Shown: positions 33,620 to 43,917, numbered from the stretch's first letter. The stretch is DNA of 64,000 bases from Callorhinus ursinus (GCF_003265705.1 NW_020313285.1:17865678-17929677); one strand, 5' to 3'. A program made the numbers and translations. The notes: generated by a model from the sequence alone, not told the origin.

Positions 33620-34096
33620 ATGTTAAAATACAACAAATTAATGAAGACTGTAAAAAATGGTAATAATTCTACAAAATCACTGTGGGATGGTTTTTGCCAG
33701 GTAAGTAAGTTGCAGCCATCTGATCAGAAATCACATCTTGTACATCTAGCTATCTCTGCTACTTCGAAATGTGAATGTTTGAAAAGGAAATGTACTGACA
33801 ATTATATCCAATCTGGCTTTTCACATGTTGAGAATAAAGACTGCCCATACACACAATATGTTATTAGTGGCAAAGTGTTTACATGTAACAGCATGATGCC
33901 ATCTCTCCTTTCTTGTCATTTAACACAGAACACAAACACTGTCAAAATAAACCACCAACTTATTTGTTTGTTTAGGGCAAAACTCAAGAATCCAAAACTC
34001 CAGGTCGAGAAAGCAGCTTTCGTCTGTTGGATGTTGAATCACATGGTTAAATTTCAGTTTGCGCTTCAAGACATATTCAGTCGCCAACAAACATGA
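33620..34096 (+). pseudogene. Decayed hAT (ZBED/Charlie-like) transposase fragment, BED-finger region
   Basis: An open frame of 158 codons begins at ATG 33,620. Residues about 50-135 follow the N-terminal BED zinc-finger region of hAT transposases and their domesticated ZBED/FAM200 relatives: K-R-K, then N-Y-x3-G-F, V-I-x-G-K-V, M-x-P-S, and H-L. The zinc ligands are mostly lost. The two cysteines of the Q-C-V-x-C motif are replaced (Q-Y-V-I-S), and the last histidine is gone, leaving the H of C-H-L. The frame stops before the catalytic RNase H-like domain, which is absent downstream. The first 50 codons match nothing I recognise. A pseudogene fossil is the best reading, although 158 stop-free codons in AT-rich DNA is longer than chance would favour. 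Confidence 0.6.
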
Positions 34097-34169
34097 TAGA
34101 TGTCATAAATTTATTTGTTGGCAAAGCATACTTTTTCTGACCTAACTAATTAAAAAAAAATAAATCAAT

Positions 34170-34245
34170 TCAAGCCTGCAAAGTACTTACAATGGCACCT
34201 AATATAGAGAAAGCACAAAATAAATGTTAGCCGTTATTTTTATTA
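34170..34245 (+). mobile_element. MIR 3' end
   Basis: 'acaatggcacctaatataga' then 'cacaaaataaatgttagccg' and 'ttatttttattatg' is the terminal segment of a MIR. Confidence 0.65.
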
Positions 34246-34489
34246 TGATTAAATTATGATCAGTTGTTAAGTGGGTAAAAAGTTTAAATTTCTAATATGT
34301 TATTAACAGTATTAAATGCTATTTGTGGAATAGACTTGATATAAACTTTAATAATACTGGTCCCAGGTTTTAAGTTAAAATTATGTCTTTATTACATACC
34401 ACTCAAAAATGATTAAGTAATTTTTTTTAGTTTTTTGGGGGCTGAGAGATTAAATTACTGCAAAAAAAAGTTCATATGATAGAACAGAT

Positions 34490-34745
34490 TGAGGGATGGG
34501 CAAAATGGCTAAAGGGAAGAAAGAGATACAGTCTTCTAGTTATGGAATGAATAAGTCGTGGAAATAAAAGGTACGGCATAAGGAATGTAGTCAATGATAT
34601 TGCAATAGTGTTGTATGGGGACAGATGGTAGCTACACTTGGGGTGAGTGCAGGGGAACATATAAACTTGTCAAATGACTATGCTGTGCCCCTGAAACTAA
34701 CGTGACATTGTGTGTCAACTATGCTCAAATTAAAAGTTTTAATAT
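34490..34745 (+). mobile_element. L1 3' UTR fragment
   Basis: 'tcttctagttatggaatgaa', 'taaggaatgtagtcaatgat', 'tatgctgtgcccctgaaact' and 'gtcaactatgctcaaattaa' match the ordered 3' UTR landmarks of L1MA/L1MB-age elements. Confidence 0.75.
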
Positions 34746-35439
34746 TCATATGGAAAAAACACAAAACACCCTGCTGACCACATTCCCAGTTTGTCCTCCA
34801 TATTCCTTTCCAGCCTCCTCTACCCTTGCTCCGTGTTCTGGGAGACCAACCCGCCAAAATTGCATAAAAGGGGTTCAGGCCCTACTGGCTTCCCGTCCAG
34901 CCAGGAGGAGGCACCAGGAGATGAGAGGGGAGGAAGGGAAAGACATTAGACCACTATTCCCCCACATCCTCTCCGTCCAGGCGGCGATCTTATAGCAGCC
35001 ACATTTCTACCCAAGGCTGTAAGCAGAGACCGTCCCCCTTGCCTACAGCTTTCACTGGGTCCGGGACGGATCCTCCCTCTGCTTTTCCAGTCCAGGGAAG
35101 GTCGTGGCTTCTGCTCTTACTGGCTCCTGTTTCACTATCCTTTTGTTGATTCCCTGCATCCTGCTCCCACACTTACAGACAGTCCTTTTGTTAACTGTTC
35201 TCTAGTTGCTTTTCTGAGCATGCCATTTTTCTCTTACTTGGTTCTGGAAGTGGCCCCAGGAAATAGGCCCTAAAAATGGGATATGGGGATTGCATTACTC
35301 ACCTATTTGATGAGAGCATGGATAAGCCTCTTTCTAAGGGTAGATGGGCTAGAGATAATCTGTGGTGAGCAATGCCATTACAATGATTCAAATCGCCGTG
35401 ATGACACAGGATGGAGTGCAGGTAGAAGACAGAGTCCCG
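34746..35439. other. No gene recognised; right part may be retroelement-derived
   Basis: 34,746-35,230 is unique. From about 35,270 ('tgggatatggggattgcatt', 'atgatgacacaggatgga') the text may belong to the same ERV-L/MaLR-like element as 36,200-38,205, but I cannot prove this by eye. Confidence 0.35.
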
Positions 35440-35639
35440 GGGGGCGCCTGGGTGGCTCAGTTGTTGAGTGTCTGCCTTCGGTCAGGTCATGATCCCAGGG
35501 TCCTGGGATCGAGCCCCGCATCGGACTCCCCGCTCCATGGGAAGCCGCTTCTCCCTCTCCCACTCCGCCTGCTTGTGTTCCCTCTCTTGCTGTCTCCCTC
35601 TCTGTCAAATAAATAAATAAAATTTAAAAAAAAAAAAAA
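35440..35639 (+). mobile_element. CAN-SINE, full length
   Basis: 'ggggcgcctgggtggctcag' head, 'gggatcgagccccgcatcgg', CT-rich middle, 'tcaaataaataaataaaatt' and an A13-like tail. 'agaagacag' at 35,424-35,432 and 35,642-35,650 is a probable target duplication. Low divergence indicates a young copy. Confidence 0.95.
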
Positions 35640-35964
35640 GAAGAAGACAGTCCTGGGAACTGAGACAGCTCTGGAACTCTGTCATGAAGGGACAATGGTG
35701 ATTGCACAGACCCTGGGAGGAGCCAACTGCTTCTGACCACTGAGGGAGAATACATTCACAGGAAGACACAATGAAAACCTTGAATCCCCGAGCAAAAGAA
35801 CAGGTAGACATTCAGGAAGACTCCATGGCAGGTCTGGAAGGAATGTCTCATCACTTACGTTGCAGGGCAGATAGGGCTGAGGATCAGGCATAAAGCCTAA
35901 GCATAAGCATTACAGTGTTGGGGACTAATTAATAGGAATCTTTGCCAGATCACTTATGCTAAGG
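35640..35964. other. Unassigned sequence between CAN-SINE and MER5A
   Basis: Possibly the 5' internal part of the retroelement seen further right ('ggagccaactgcttctgacc', 'cattcaggaagactccatgg'). No reading frame is kept. Confidence 0.3.
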
Positions 35965-36159
35965 CAGTGGTTCTCACCTGGGAGCAATCTGCCTCCCAGG
36001 AAACATTTGGTAGTATCTGGAGACATTCTGCATTGCCACCCTGGTATCTAGTGGAAAGAGACCACAGAAGCTGTAAATATCCCACAATGCCTAGAAGACA
36101 CACACACACAAGAATTCTTTAGCACAAAATCTCAGTAGTGTTGAGGTTGTGAAACACTG
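35965..36159 (+). mobile_element. MER5A-like hAT element, end to end
   Basis: It begins with the terminal 'cagtggttctcacctgggag' and ends 'ttgaggttgtgaaacactg', with 'acatttggtagtatctggag' and 'cacaaaatctcagtagtgtt' between them, in MER5A order and length (about 190 bp). Flanks 'tgctaagg' (35,957-35,964) and 'tgccaaag' (36,160-36,167) agree at 6 of 8 bases, a decayed 8-bp hAT target duplication. A short (CA)n expansion lies inside (about 36,099-36,110). Confidence 0.9.
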
Positions 36160-36199
36160 TGCCAAAGGTAAAGGCACTGGTGGAGAAGATATGAGATCC

Positions 36200-38205
36200 T
36201 GATACATGGAATGGGGACATTTAAGGGGGTGAGAACTTTGAACCCCTAGATCCTCTTGAAATGTCCTCACTGGTTGAAGCAGATCCTCATCCTCATAAAA
36301 GGGAACCAGATTTCCCTTGCATAGAGGTCTGGTGTGCAATTACGGATGTAGCAAACCCTAGTTCATACAAAAACTCAGAAGCCACTTGCTTTTACATGGC
36401 AGGGATAGCAGTATGCCTTCATGATCTCATCCCAAAGTTCTGCCCGCTCTCCCATTCTGTTACAAGAGTCCATTCACTGTCACAGTTTAGTCTTAATTTA
36501 TGTCTTGCTATACAAGAGAAAATCACAGAAATCTATTATGTTAATATAATTATGCTAATTGGACCTGTTGAGAAGGAATGAGTGAGCACCATGCATATTT
36601 TAGCAAGACATATACATGCCCGAAAATAAGTGATGAACTCTACAAAAATTTAAGGACCTGACACATAAATGAAGTTTCTAAGGATGCAGCAGTCTAGAAC
36701 GGCTAGGTATATCCCCTCTAAAATGACAAAATGCTGCTTTTCTTTCTGCCATTCACCACAAAGAAGAACATACCACTTGAGTGGGTCACTCTGGATTGTG
36801 GAGGAAACATATAACACATTTGGACATCTTGCACTGACCTCTTGCTTGATAACTGGTAATTCTTCCGGTTTGGAGAGCAGTCTGGATTGAGAGAAGTTTC
36901 TACAGAAGGTCCTGGCCATAAGCTGCTCTGTTGCTCTGTTACTTGGTGACCCAGCACATTCGATTGTACTAGAAATATCTGTGGTACACAGAGATGTCAT
37001 ACAGAATACAGAACTTCTAGCAAGCCCTAATAGGAAAATCACAGTACAGGCCCCAAGGTTTTAGAATAAGAATTCTGCTAATAATAGGGGCATCTGGGTG
37101 GCTCAGTCGGTTAAGCATCTGCCTTCAGCTCAGGTCATGATCCCAGGGTCCTGGGATCGAGTCCTGTGTCAAGCTCCCTGCTCAGCAGGGAGCCTGCTTC
37201 TCCCTCTGCCTGCCTCTCCCCCTGCTGGGCTTGCTCTCTCTCACTCTCTCTGACAAATAAATAAATAAAAATCTTTAATTAAAAAAAAAAGAATTCTGCT
37301 AATAACAGTACTCCTTGTGTAAAGCAGCTTCTGACTTCCTATGGATGCCATGGAAAAGACTCAACACCAGACCATGGGACACCAAGTGACCATGTGTCAC
37401 CAACTACCCTTCATGCATGCACTGAGTGCTATATGATCTACTGAATCATAACATTAGAAGTACACAGCAGAATTCTATTGTCAAATGGAAATGGTGTCTA
37501 TAAGATCAAGCAGGTCCAGAAGTAAGAGTAGATTGTATAGCGGATAGCTCAGACTCCCATGGTACTTAAACTCCTACTGCTTCTCTATGCCTGCCTCAAG
37601 CCACACCTATGCTCAGAGGGAGCTCTCTCTAATCAGTGAAGGCTGGGGCAGGGGTGAGTATGGCCTGGTTTATTGATGGTTTGCACAGTATGCTGAAACA
37701 AGTCGGAAATGAACAGAGAACATACTGCAATCCCACTCAAGGGTGACCCTGGAAGACAATGGTGAGGGGAAGTCCTCCCTGAGGGCAGAAACTCAGGAAA
37801 TGCATGCAGTGGTCCACATCCCATGGAAGGAGAGATAGCCCGATCCATCTGTCCTGATGAGTCAGTCACTAACAGGCAGACAGCTGGTCAGAAACAAAGA
37901 ACGAATAAGACTGACATATTGGTGACAAAGAGTGAGCCACTCAGAGTGAGTTCAGGGAATGTGTGAAGACACCCATGTCCCACAGGTATGCTCACCAAAG
38001 GGCATTCATGGCACAAAAGGCTCTCAATTATCAGATGGATGAAATGACCTTTCTCTGTGTATGCCAGTCGCTGATGTCCCCAAACACCCCACACTTGATC
38101 AATAGGCCCCTGGAAAAAGTAGCCATGGTGACAGGAACAAAGGCTCTTATTCATGTACTCAACAATACCCTGATCCCATACGAACAAAGGTTTTAGGTCA
38201 CACGA
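36200..38205 (+). mobile_element. Broken ERV-L/MaLR-like internal region (pol-like), split by a CAN-SINE
   Basis: DNA-level landmarks match the internal pol-like region of ERV-L/MaLR retroelements, present as old fixed copies in all placentals. They are 'aatatctgtggtacacagag', 'aggaaaatcacagtacaggc', 'ccatgggacaccaagtgacc', 'gacaatggtgaggggaagtc', 'gctcaccaaagggcattcat' and 'cagatggatgaaatgacctt'. The right part corresponds to the RNase H to integrase zone. Reading is broken by many stops and frameshifts, and no frame longer than about 130 codons remains. Sequence resembling the integrase core is missing after about 38,205, and no flanking LTR is seen. The SINE at 37,087-37,288 interrupts it, with the element resuming directly after the duplicated target. 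The left boundary is uncertain. It is a nonfunctional fossil. Confidence 0.65.
37087..37288 (+). mobile_element. CAN-SINE nested in the ERV-L/MaLR-like remnant
   Basis: 'catctgggtggctcagtcgg' head, 'gggatcgagtcctgtgtcaa', a CT-rich middle and 'aaataaataaataaaaatct' plus an A10 tail. A 17-bp identical target duplication ('aagaattctgctaataa') lies at 37,068-37,084 and 37,289-37,305. The insertion is clearly younger than its host element. Confidence 0.96.
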
Positions 38206-38229
38206 CAAGGTTAAAAAATAGAAGCGGAC

Positions 38230-38375
38230 CAGCCCAGGTGTTGGCTGAGGATCAACGACACACGGAATGGGTGTTGAACAACCAAAGCTTTGATTAGCAT
38301 CTTGCGCCTCATAATCAGCTGCAGAGAGATCGCAGCACCGATGTTTTGAGTTAATGGTTTATTTTTTTCCCACCA
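38230..38375. promoter_or_regulatory. Candidate conserved noncoding element with TCF-like site
   Basis: 'ccaaagctttgattagcatc' (TCF/LEF-like CTTTGAT, then TTAG) and 'ataatcagctgcagagagat', with four or more retained CpGs in about 130 bp. It sits right after the retroelement remnant. Function is inferred. Confidence 0.25.
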
Positions 38376-38519
38376 CCTTATAGAAAGGGCACCAGGAAAC
38401 AGTGACATTTTCATTAGACTCCTGGCAGGAATATAACGGAACTGAACTCCTCACACTAAGATCCAAGAGCCGATGGGACTTTGTGTGTCCATTGTGTTGG
38501 GACCATAGTGTTTCCCCTG

Positions 38520-38960
38520 ACAAAGGAGTAGAACAAGGACTGAATGTGCCGGATAGCCTCCGTGTGCCCTCCCGATCTGCTCCCTACCCTTCTCCACCTC
38601 GCTCTGGGCCCTGGGTCCCTGGCCTAGGCAGACGACATCACCCAGGCACCCTTGTCGCCTCTGGCTCTCAGGTGGGTTTGCCAACAGGCATACATACCAG
38701 CAGGAGATTGGGAAATGGGAGGCATAGAGGCCGTAGGGTCTCCCCAGTTCCCTCTAGCCAAAAATCGGTTTACAGTCACAGCTCCCGGCCAGATTCTACC
38801 CCAAAGCTTCCCTCCTATGACTGCAGTTCTCCCTCAGTTCCTAACAGCCCCCCTACCCTTTTCAGGCCCAGGGTACTAATGCTTTCTGAGCCCTGGGTAC
38901 ATCACCCTACCTTGCTGCTCATGTCATTGTAAACAGTCACTTCTTTAACCTCTCTGACAT
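38520..38960 (+). mobile_element. Possible ancient dispersed repeat, family D
   Basis: 'gcctctggctctcaggtggg', 'ccagcaggagattgggaaat' and 'tcattgtaaacagtcacttc' recall an old LTR-like mammalian repeat. It accounts for part of a 176-codon serine/proline-rich frame (38,402-38,932), which I therefore do not call a gene. Confidence 0.35.
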
Positions 38961-39660
38961 TGCCCTTCTGGCTTCTCTGTCCCTTTCCTGCTGAGATCCT
39001 AACTGAATAGGCAATTTCACTTCTCAGAGCAGAAAACTAAGGTCTAGAGGCAGGAAGGGCAAAGCTGCTCCTTGCCTGCCCACAGGGGCCCCCTCTAGGG
39101 AGCAAACGACAAGGCTCTGCCTGGAACTGATCATCCAGAGAACATACCTCCGGAAATCTCCTTTCCTGTATTCAGATTATAAAATGGGGTGCAAGCTGGT
39201 GAAAAGGTTTTCCAGAGAGGGGGGCAGAAGTGGTGCCGAGATAGGTCTCCCACCCAGGACTCTAGGGCCCCCCTACAGGATACTTCTATGCCATCTGCTG
39301 TCAATCATCTCAGAAAAGGTACTGTGCATCCAAAAGGTACCACTGACCTGAACCACCAGCCTTTGGCTGGAATGTGTGGCCCAGCCTCTTCTGCCTCAAT
39401 AACCCCTGGAAAGCCACGCCTAGTCCTCCTCTTGGACTGTCTCTCAGCTTCCTGTTGCGCTCACACACACAGGCACATATGTGCACGCTCATGCATACAC
39501 ATCCACACGCAAGCCCACACGCACTGATTGCATTTCATGTGCCAGCCCTGGACCAGCCATGGGAAGAGAAGCGATTTTAGTTGTCTCTCTGGACTGGCGG
39601 AAGATTTCCTAAGCAAATGGAGATCACTTTTAAAATGGGAAGGACTCCGAGAAACAAACA
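38961..39660. other. Unique stretch with CA-rich patch
   Basis: An imperfect CA/CATG-rich patch lies at about 39,461-39,520. The 112-codon frame at 39,189-39,527 ends in that patch and is not a gene. Confidence 0.5.
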
Positions 39661-39862
39661 GAGGGTTTTAGAGGGGAGGGGGTAGCCCAGTGATGGGTAT
39701 CAAGGAGGGCACATATTTCATGGAGCACTGGGTGTTATACACAATGAATCATGGAACATGACATCAAAAACTAATGATGTACTGTAGGGTGACTAACATA
39801 ACATAAGAAAAAAAAAGAAAAAGAAAATTGGTGGTAAAAAAAATAAAAAATAAATTAAATAA
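39660..39862 (+). mobile_element. L1 3' end, carnivore type
   Basis: 'gtgatgggtatcaaggaggg', 'tggagcactgggtgttatac', 'aaaactaatgatgtactgta' and an A-rich tail match the recent carnivore L1 3' UTR. It shares the last segment with positions 1-70. It is 5'-truncated to about 200 bp. Confidence 0.85.
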
Positions 39863-39869
39863 AATGGGA

Positions 39870-40160
39870 AATGGCTAAATACAATGGAAAATTCCACAGC
39901 TATTAAAGGTATTTATAGAGAGTTTGAAACAGCACAGAAAGTGTTTACAACAAATGATTAAGAGGAAAAAGCAGGGTACAAAACTATGTATGTTTATACA
40001 AATGCTTAATGCTGTGTAAAAATGCATAAGGGAAACATGGACTGGACAGAAATGCACCAAAATGCTAACAGTGGGGCACAGGAGGATATGTCTCTGTATT
40101 TAAATTTTTCTTACAATAGGCATCAATTACTTTACATCGTGTTATAACGTTCTTAATTAT
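39870..40160 (+). mobile_element. L1M-type 3' end
   Basis: 'gaaaattccacagctattaa', 'gtacaaaactatgtatgttt', 'agaaatgcaccaaaatgcta' and 'tttcttacaataggcatcaa' follow the 3' terminal order of old L1 elements. The young L1 above inserted immediately upstream. Confidence 0.75.
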
Positions 40161-40189
40161 ACACACAGTTTTGAGAAAATATTCTCATT

Positions 40190-40625
40190 TTAAAAGTACT
40201 CAAACTGGAAGTATGAAACAAAAGTCCCCCCTGAGGATGCCTCCTCTAACCCCAGTCCCCTCCCAAGACAATCACTGTCTTCAGCTGGTTTCTTACGGAC
40301 GCAGAGAAATAGTTGTCATAGAGGGGAGGTTTTTAACATAAATGGCATGTTATGTAAATTTATTCTGTGAATTACTCTCTCCACTTAGTAATAAAGCTTG
40401 GGGGTCTTTCCACAACACTGTAGACACATCTAGCTTAAGGATTCTTAACCTTAAATACTAGGTCCTAACGTGGCTATGCCAGTTTATTTAATATTCAGGA
40501 TATTTAAAGTTGTTTCCATTTTGTCCCTGTTAAAAGAAATTGCACTGAACAGTTGCATAAATGACTCCTTGAGACATTAGGACTATGTTTCTAGACTGGA
40601 CACAAGAAAATGGAATTTCCTGTTG
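40190..40625 (-). mobile_element. L1M-type fragment, reverse
   Basis: 'ctttccacaacactgtagac', 'gtttatttaatattcaggat', 'ttaaagttgtttccattttg' and 'gaacagttgcataaatgact' are the reverse of a conserved old-L1 segment. The opposite orientation to its neighbour means that it is a separate insertion or an inversion. Confidence 0.65.
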
Positions 40626-41689
40626 GAGGTTTGGATATTTTCATTTTAAAAGTTCCCATATATAGATACCACCGTTTACATCTGGGGAAGCTGGGGGTCT
40701 CGGCTGGTGAGTGGGCCCTAGAGGCTCTAGAGGCGGGATTTCCTAGCTTCCCTGGGATCTTGGGATCTCTTGAGTGGGGGGCTGCCTAGCACCCGGGAAC
40801 ATACACTTTCCATGTCTGCCCATCAGATGTGCCCCAAGGACCAAACCATAGACCTGCAGCATCCTATTTATATTCAGATCATGAAAAGATGTACAGCCTG
40901 GGGCAAAAGTTTTCTCAAAAACAGCCCACCTCCCACAGAAGCTCACCACAGACCTCTATGTCTCATGCAGAAAAGAGTTTATGTTTTTCCAAAGAACTGT
41001 CCCCTGGGGCCTCAAAGTCAGAGCCAAGTATTTTAACATTTCAGATACTTAATTTCTGGAAGAAACAGAACTTAGAACAACTGTCTTGCTTTCTGTGGAA
41101 ATGGTGTCTTGAAGAAGCAAAATGGATTCCAACTCAACCCAATCTCAGCTCAAGTGGGCTCTATCTGGCCCTTGCCTTTAAAGGAGTGTCCCCCAGGAAG
41201 ACCACAGGAACTCTAAGCCGGTGGGAGACTGGGATGCATATTGGGTCCACTCCATCCGGGTTACAGAGGCTGCATCTTGGCAGGTGACACCGCGTGAGAG
41301 GAACCCCTTGGCCTTCCACATCACAGGCAATGCTCTCTCTGAAACATCCCTTTGCAAAGCCCCTGAATTGGCCGCAGAGGAGTCTCAGCACTCCCACCTC
41401 TGACTCGCTTCTGCCCAAGGCAAGGAGACAGGCCCAGGGAGAGGCACGGTCTGCCCAAGCGCTCACATCCCACCCACGGCTCTCCCACACAACCCCTCCT
41501 CAAGGCCCAGGGACAAGGTACAGAGGGACGCCATAGAAAGGCTCCAACAGAGCCTCCGGGGCTCAGGAGAAGGAGAGGTCTCTGCATGTGTCCATGGTGG
41601 GGTTGGGGGAACGACCAATAGAGCAGGCCCAGCACAGTCCTCATTTTGATCTCTTAGACTTGACAGGACTTCAAGAAAATGCATGTGTC
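40626..41689. other. Unique stretch, no gene recognised
   Basis: A 152-codon plus-strand frame at 40,829-41,287 has no domain and shares its DNA with three other overlapping frames. No exon is supported. Confidence 0.5.
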
Positions 41690-42075
41690 TAAACATTCTA
41701 TTCATCGATCACCTACCAATCCTCAGAATAAATCCCAGCTCTCCCGCTTTGGCCACCGTCTTAGTCCAAGCCCACCCTCTAGGGTGACCACCATAGCCTG
41801 CGAGCAGGTCTCCCCACTTCTGCTCTTGCCTCCTAATGGTCTACTCTATACAGTGGCCAGGGGTCTTCTTTTACAGAACAAATTATATAACATACTCCCC
41901 CACCTAGAAACTTCTAAGAACCTCCCGTCGCTCTCGGAAAGACTCAAATCTATCACCGCCACCAAGGCCCCCGTGACCCAGCCCTGCCCACCTCTCCAGC
42001 CTCCCCTGCCTTCAAACTCTCCCTGCCTCCAGACCTTCTTCCCGCTGTCCTTCAACATGTCACACTCACTCCTGA
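41690..42075 (+). mobile_element. L2, left part (interrupted)
   Basis: 'ctcagaataaatcccagctc', 'catagcctgcgagcaggtct' and 'ctgtccttcaacatgtcaca' follow L2 order. The element resumes at about 42,480. Confidence 0.65.
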
Positions 42076-42080
42076 CCCAG

Positions 42081-42480
42081 GGTCTGTCTTAGGTTCCCCA
42101 GAAGCAGAAGCTGAGAGGGGGCTCATGTGAAAGTGATTTACTAGGGAAGCATTCCCACAAAAAAGCCAGTGGGAAAGGGAGCCACACCCCATCAGGGGCA
42201 AAGGAGCTGGTGAGCACATCTCTGTGCCCGTCAGCCATCGGGAAGAGCTGTCCCCAAGGGGGGAAGTGAGTCCCTGGTGCCTCCAGCTCTCCGTGTGGAG
42301 GGAAAGCAGTTCCAGTAGCCTGAGGTTCCTTTGCCAACAAAGAGCCGTAGGCACAGGCAATCGGGAGGGAACACACTGGAGATGTGCACACGGCCTGGGA
42401 AGGGACACACATGGACGTGGGCAGAGAAGCTACAGCATCAGCAGAGGGTCCGTGTCCCTGCTTTTTCCTCTCCCTCCTGC
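42081..42480. mobile_element. Family C repeat, copy 2, inside L2
   Basis: 'aggttccccagaagcagaag' and 'gtgaaagtgatttactaggg' resemble the copy at 30,758-30,850. Together with GC-rich downstream text it separates two L2 parts whose consensus positions are nearly adjacent, so it is probably a nested insertion. Target duplications are not clear. Confidence 0.4.
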
Positions 42481-42740
42481 CAGGACTCACTCCTTCCTTC
42501 CAGTAAATGTCCACTCAAACGTCACTGGCTCCACCTGCTTAAAATAACCTGCCGCCACCTTCCCCTGACCTAGTGTTAGTTTTTTCTGCGCCACAAACCC
42601 ACCATCTGTGACTATCTTGTACATTCGCTTATCTCCTTGTGTCTCCCACTAGACGGAAAGGGAAGGCACCCGGTCTGGCTCGTTCCCACCTGTGTCCCCA
42701 GCACCAGCACAGTGGGTGTTATGAGCAGTCGGGGAGTGCT
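42480..42740 (+). mobile_element. L2, right part (3' end)
   Basis: 'aaatgtccactcaaacgtca', 'tgtctcccactagacggaaa' and 'tgtccccagcaccagcacag' match the L2 3' end and continue the copy starting at 41,690. Confidence 0.7.
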
Positions 42741-42783
42741 GCCCTGCACATCTCAGGCAACTTATGTGACTTTTTACCAAAGG

Positions 42784-43234
42784 GAGTCCCCCCCTTAGCC
42801 ACAGGGGATATGTTCCAAGACCCTCAGGGGATGCCTGACACTGTCAGTAGTACCAAATCCCACATATATTGGTTTTTCCTACACATACATGCTGATGATA
42901 AGGCTTGATTTATAAATTAGGCACAATAAGAGAGCAACAATAAGTAATAATAAAATAGGATAATTACAACAACACAGTGTAATTGATGTTATGGGCGTGT
43001 GGTCTCTCTCTCTGTCAAATGATGTTATTGCCCTGTACTCACCCTTCTTATGATGATGAGGTGAGGGAGTAAGATGCCTGCACAATGAGCTGAAGTGAGG
43101 GGAGGGATGTAGGTGTTGTGAGGCAGTGTCAGCTACTGCTGACCTTCTGATCATTTCTCAGAAGGAAGGTCATCTGTTTTTCAGCCCACAGTTGGCCGCG
43201 GATCACTGAAATGGCAGATAAGGGAGGATTACTG
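42784..43234. mobile_element. Tigger-like (TcMar) DNA transposon, nonautonomous, end to end
   Basis: It opens with 'gagtccccccttagccacag' and closes with 'gcagataagggaggattact' plus g, which are degenerate inverted ends. Internal landmarks are 'gaccctcaggggatgcctga', 'ttataaattaggcacaataa', 'gtactcacccttcttatgat' and 'accttctgatcatttctcag'. A TA follows the right end (43,235-43,236), as expected for a mariner-type target, but the left TA is lost. No transposase frame is present. Confidence 0.8.
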
Positions 43235-43244
43235 TATTTATATT

Positions 43245-43450
43245 TCATGAGCACTGGTGTGGTGTTCACTACTCTAAACTCCTTACAACTCAGTTAATCC
43301 TCCCAATAACCCGATGCAGTACATACTGTTTGTATCCTCATTTTACACCTTAGGAAGCCGAGGCTCAGAGGTTAAGTAACTTGGTCACAGTCGCACAGCG
43401 GGGCAGAGGTGTGGACAGGGAGTCAGACCAGCTGAGTGGCTCCAGAGCTG
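43245..43450 (-). mobile_element. MIR, near full length
   Basis: 'tgagcactggtgtggtgttc', 'gttaatcctcccaataaccc', 'ctcattttacaccttaggaa', 'gaggttaagtaacttggtca' and 'gggagtcagaccagctgagt' give the complete reverse MIR order. Confidence 0.85.
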
Positions 43451-43917
43451 TCTAGTGACCTGCTGCACCGCAAGCATCATTATCCCACCTCGCGGCACCT
43501 CCCAGAGAGGTGCTGTGACTTTTCCAAAGCCCCAGACCCGGGGGCAAGTGGGGCTGGGACTCTGACCCCCAAGCCCATTCCCCACTGAGGCATCACCATG
43601 AGCGGCTGCCCACGGGGAGCATGAGCGGTCCCTCCGCCCTGCGTTTTCTCACACTTCACCATGGTCCCGGGTGATTGTTTCTGGCCCAGTGCCCAGGGAG
43701 GAGGGACCCTGGCTGAGGAAGTCTCTCAGGAGGGACTCCCTCCTGAGAGGGAGGGGCCCCAGGGTCAAAGCCCCTTCCCTGCTCCCACAAACTATATAAG
43801 CCATGGGGGGGGCAGCGCTGGAATCAGAATGTGATTCAGACATTTTGTAGCCGGTGTCCCTCCCTGCAGCAAGTTCAAGTACCCCTCAGTAATAGTTAAT
43901 CCATAGCCTGCACATGC

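Noticed and set aside
37888..38208. 106-codon reverse frame over 37.9-38.2 kb
   Set aside because: It is the antisense of the ERV-L/MaLR-like remnant and not an independent gene.
38402..38932. 176-codon serine/proline-rich frame
   Set aside because: It overlaps text resembling an old dispersed repeat, and a 77-codon reverse frame covers the same DNA. No domain or splice context.
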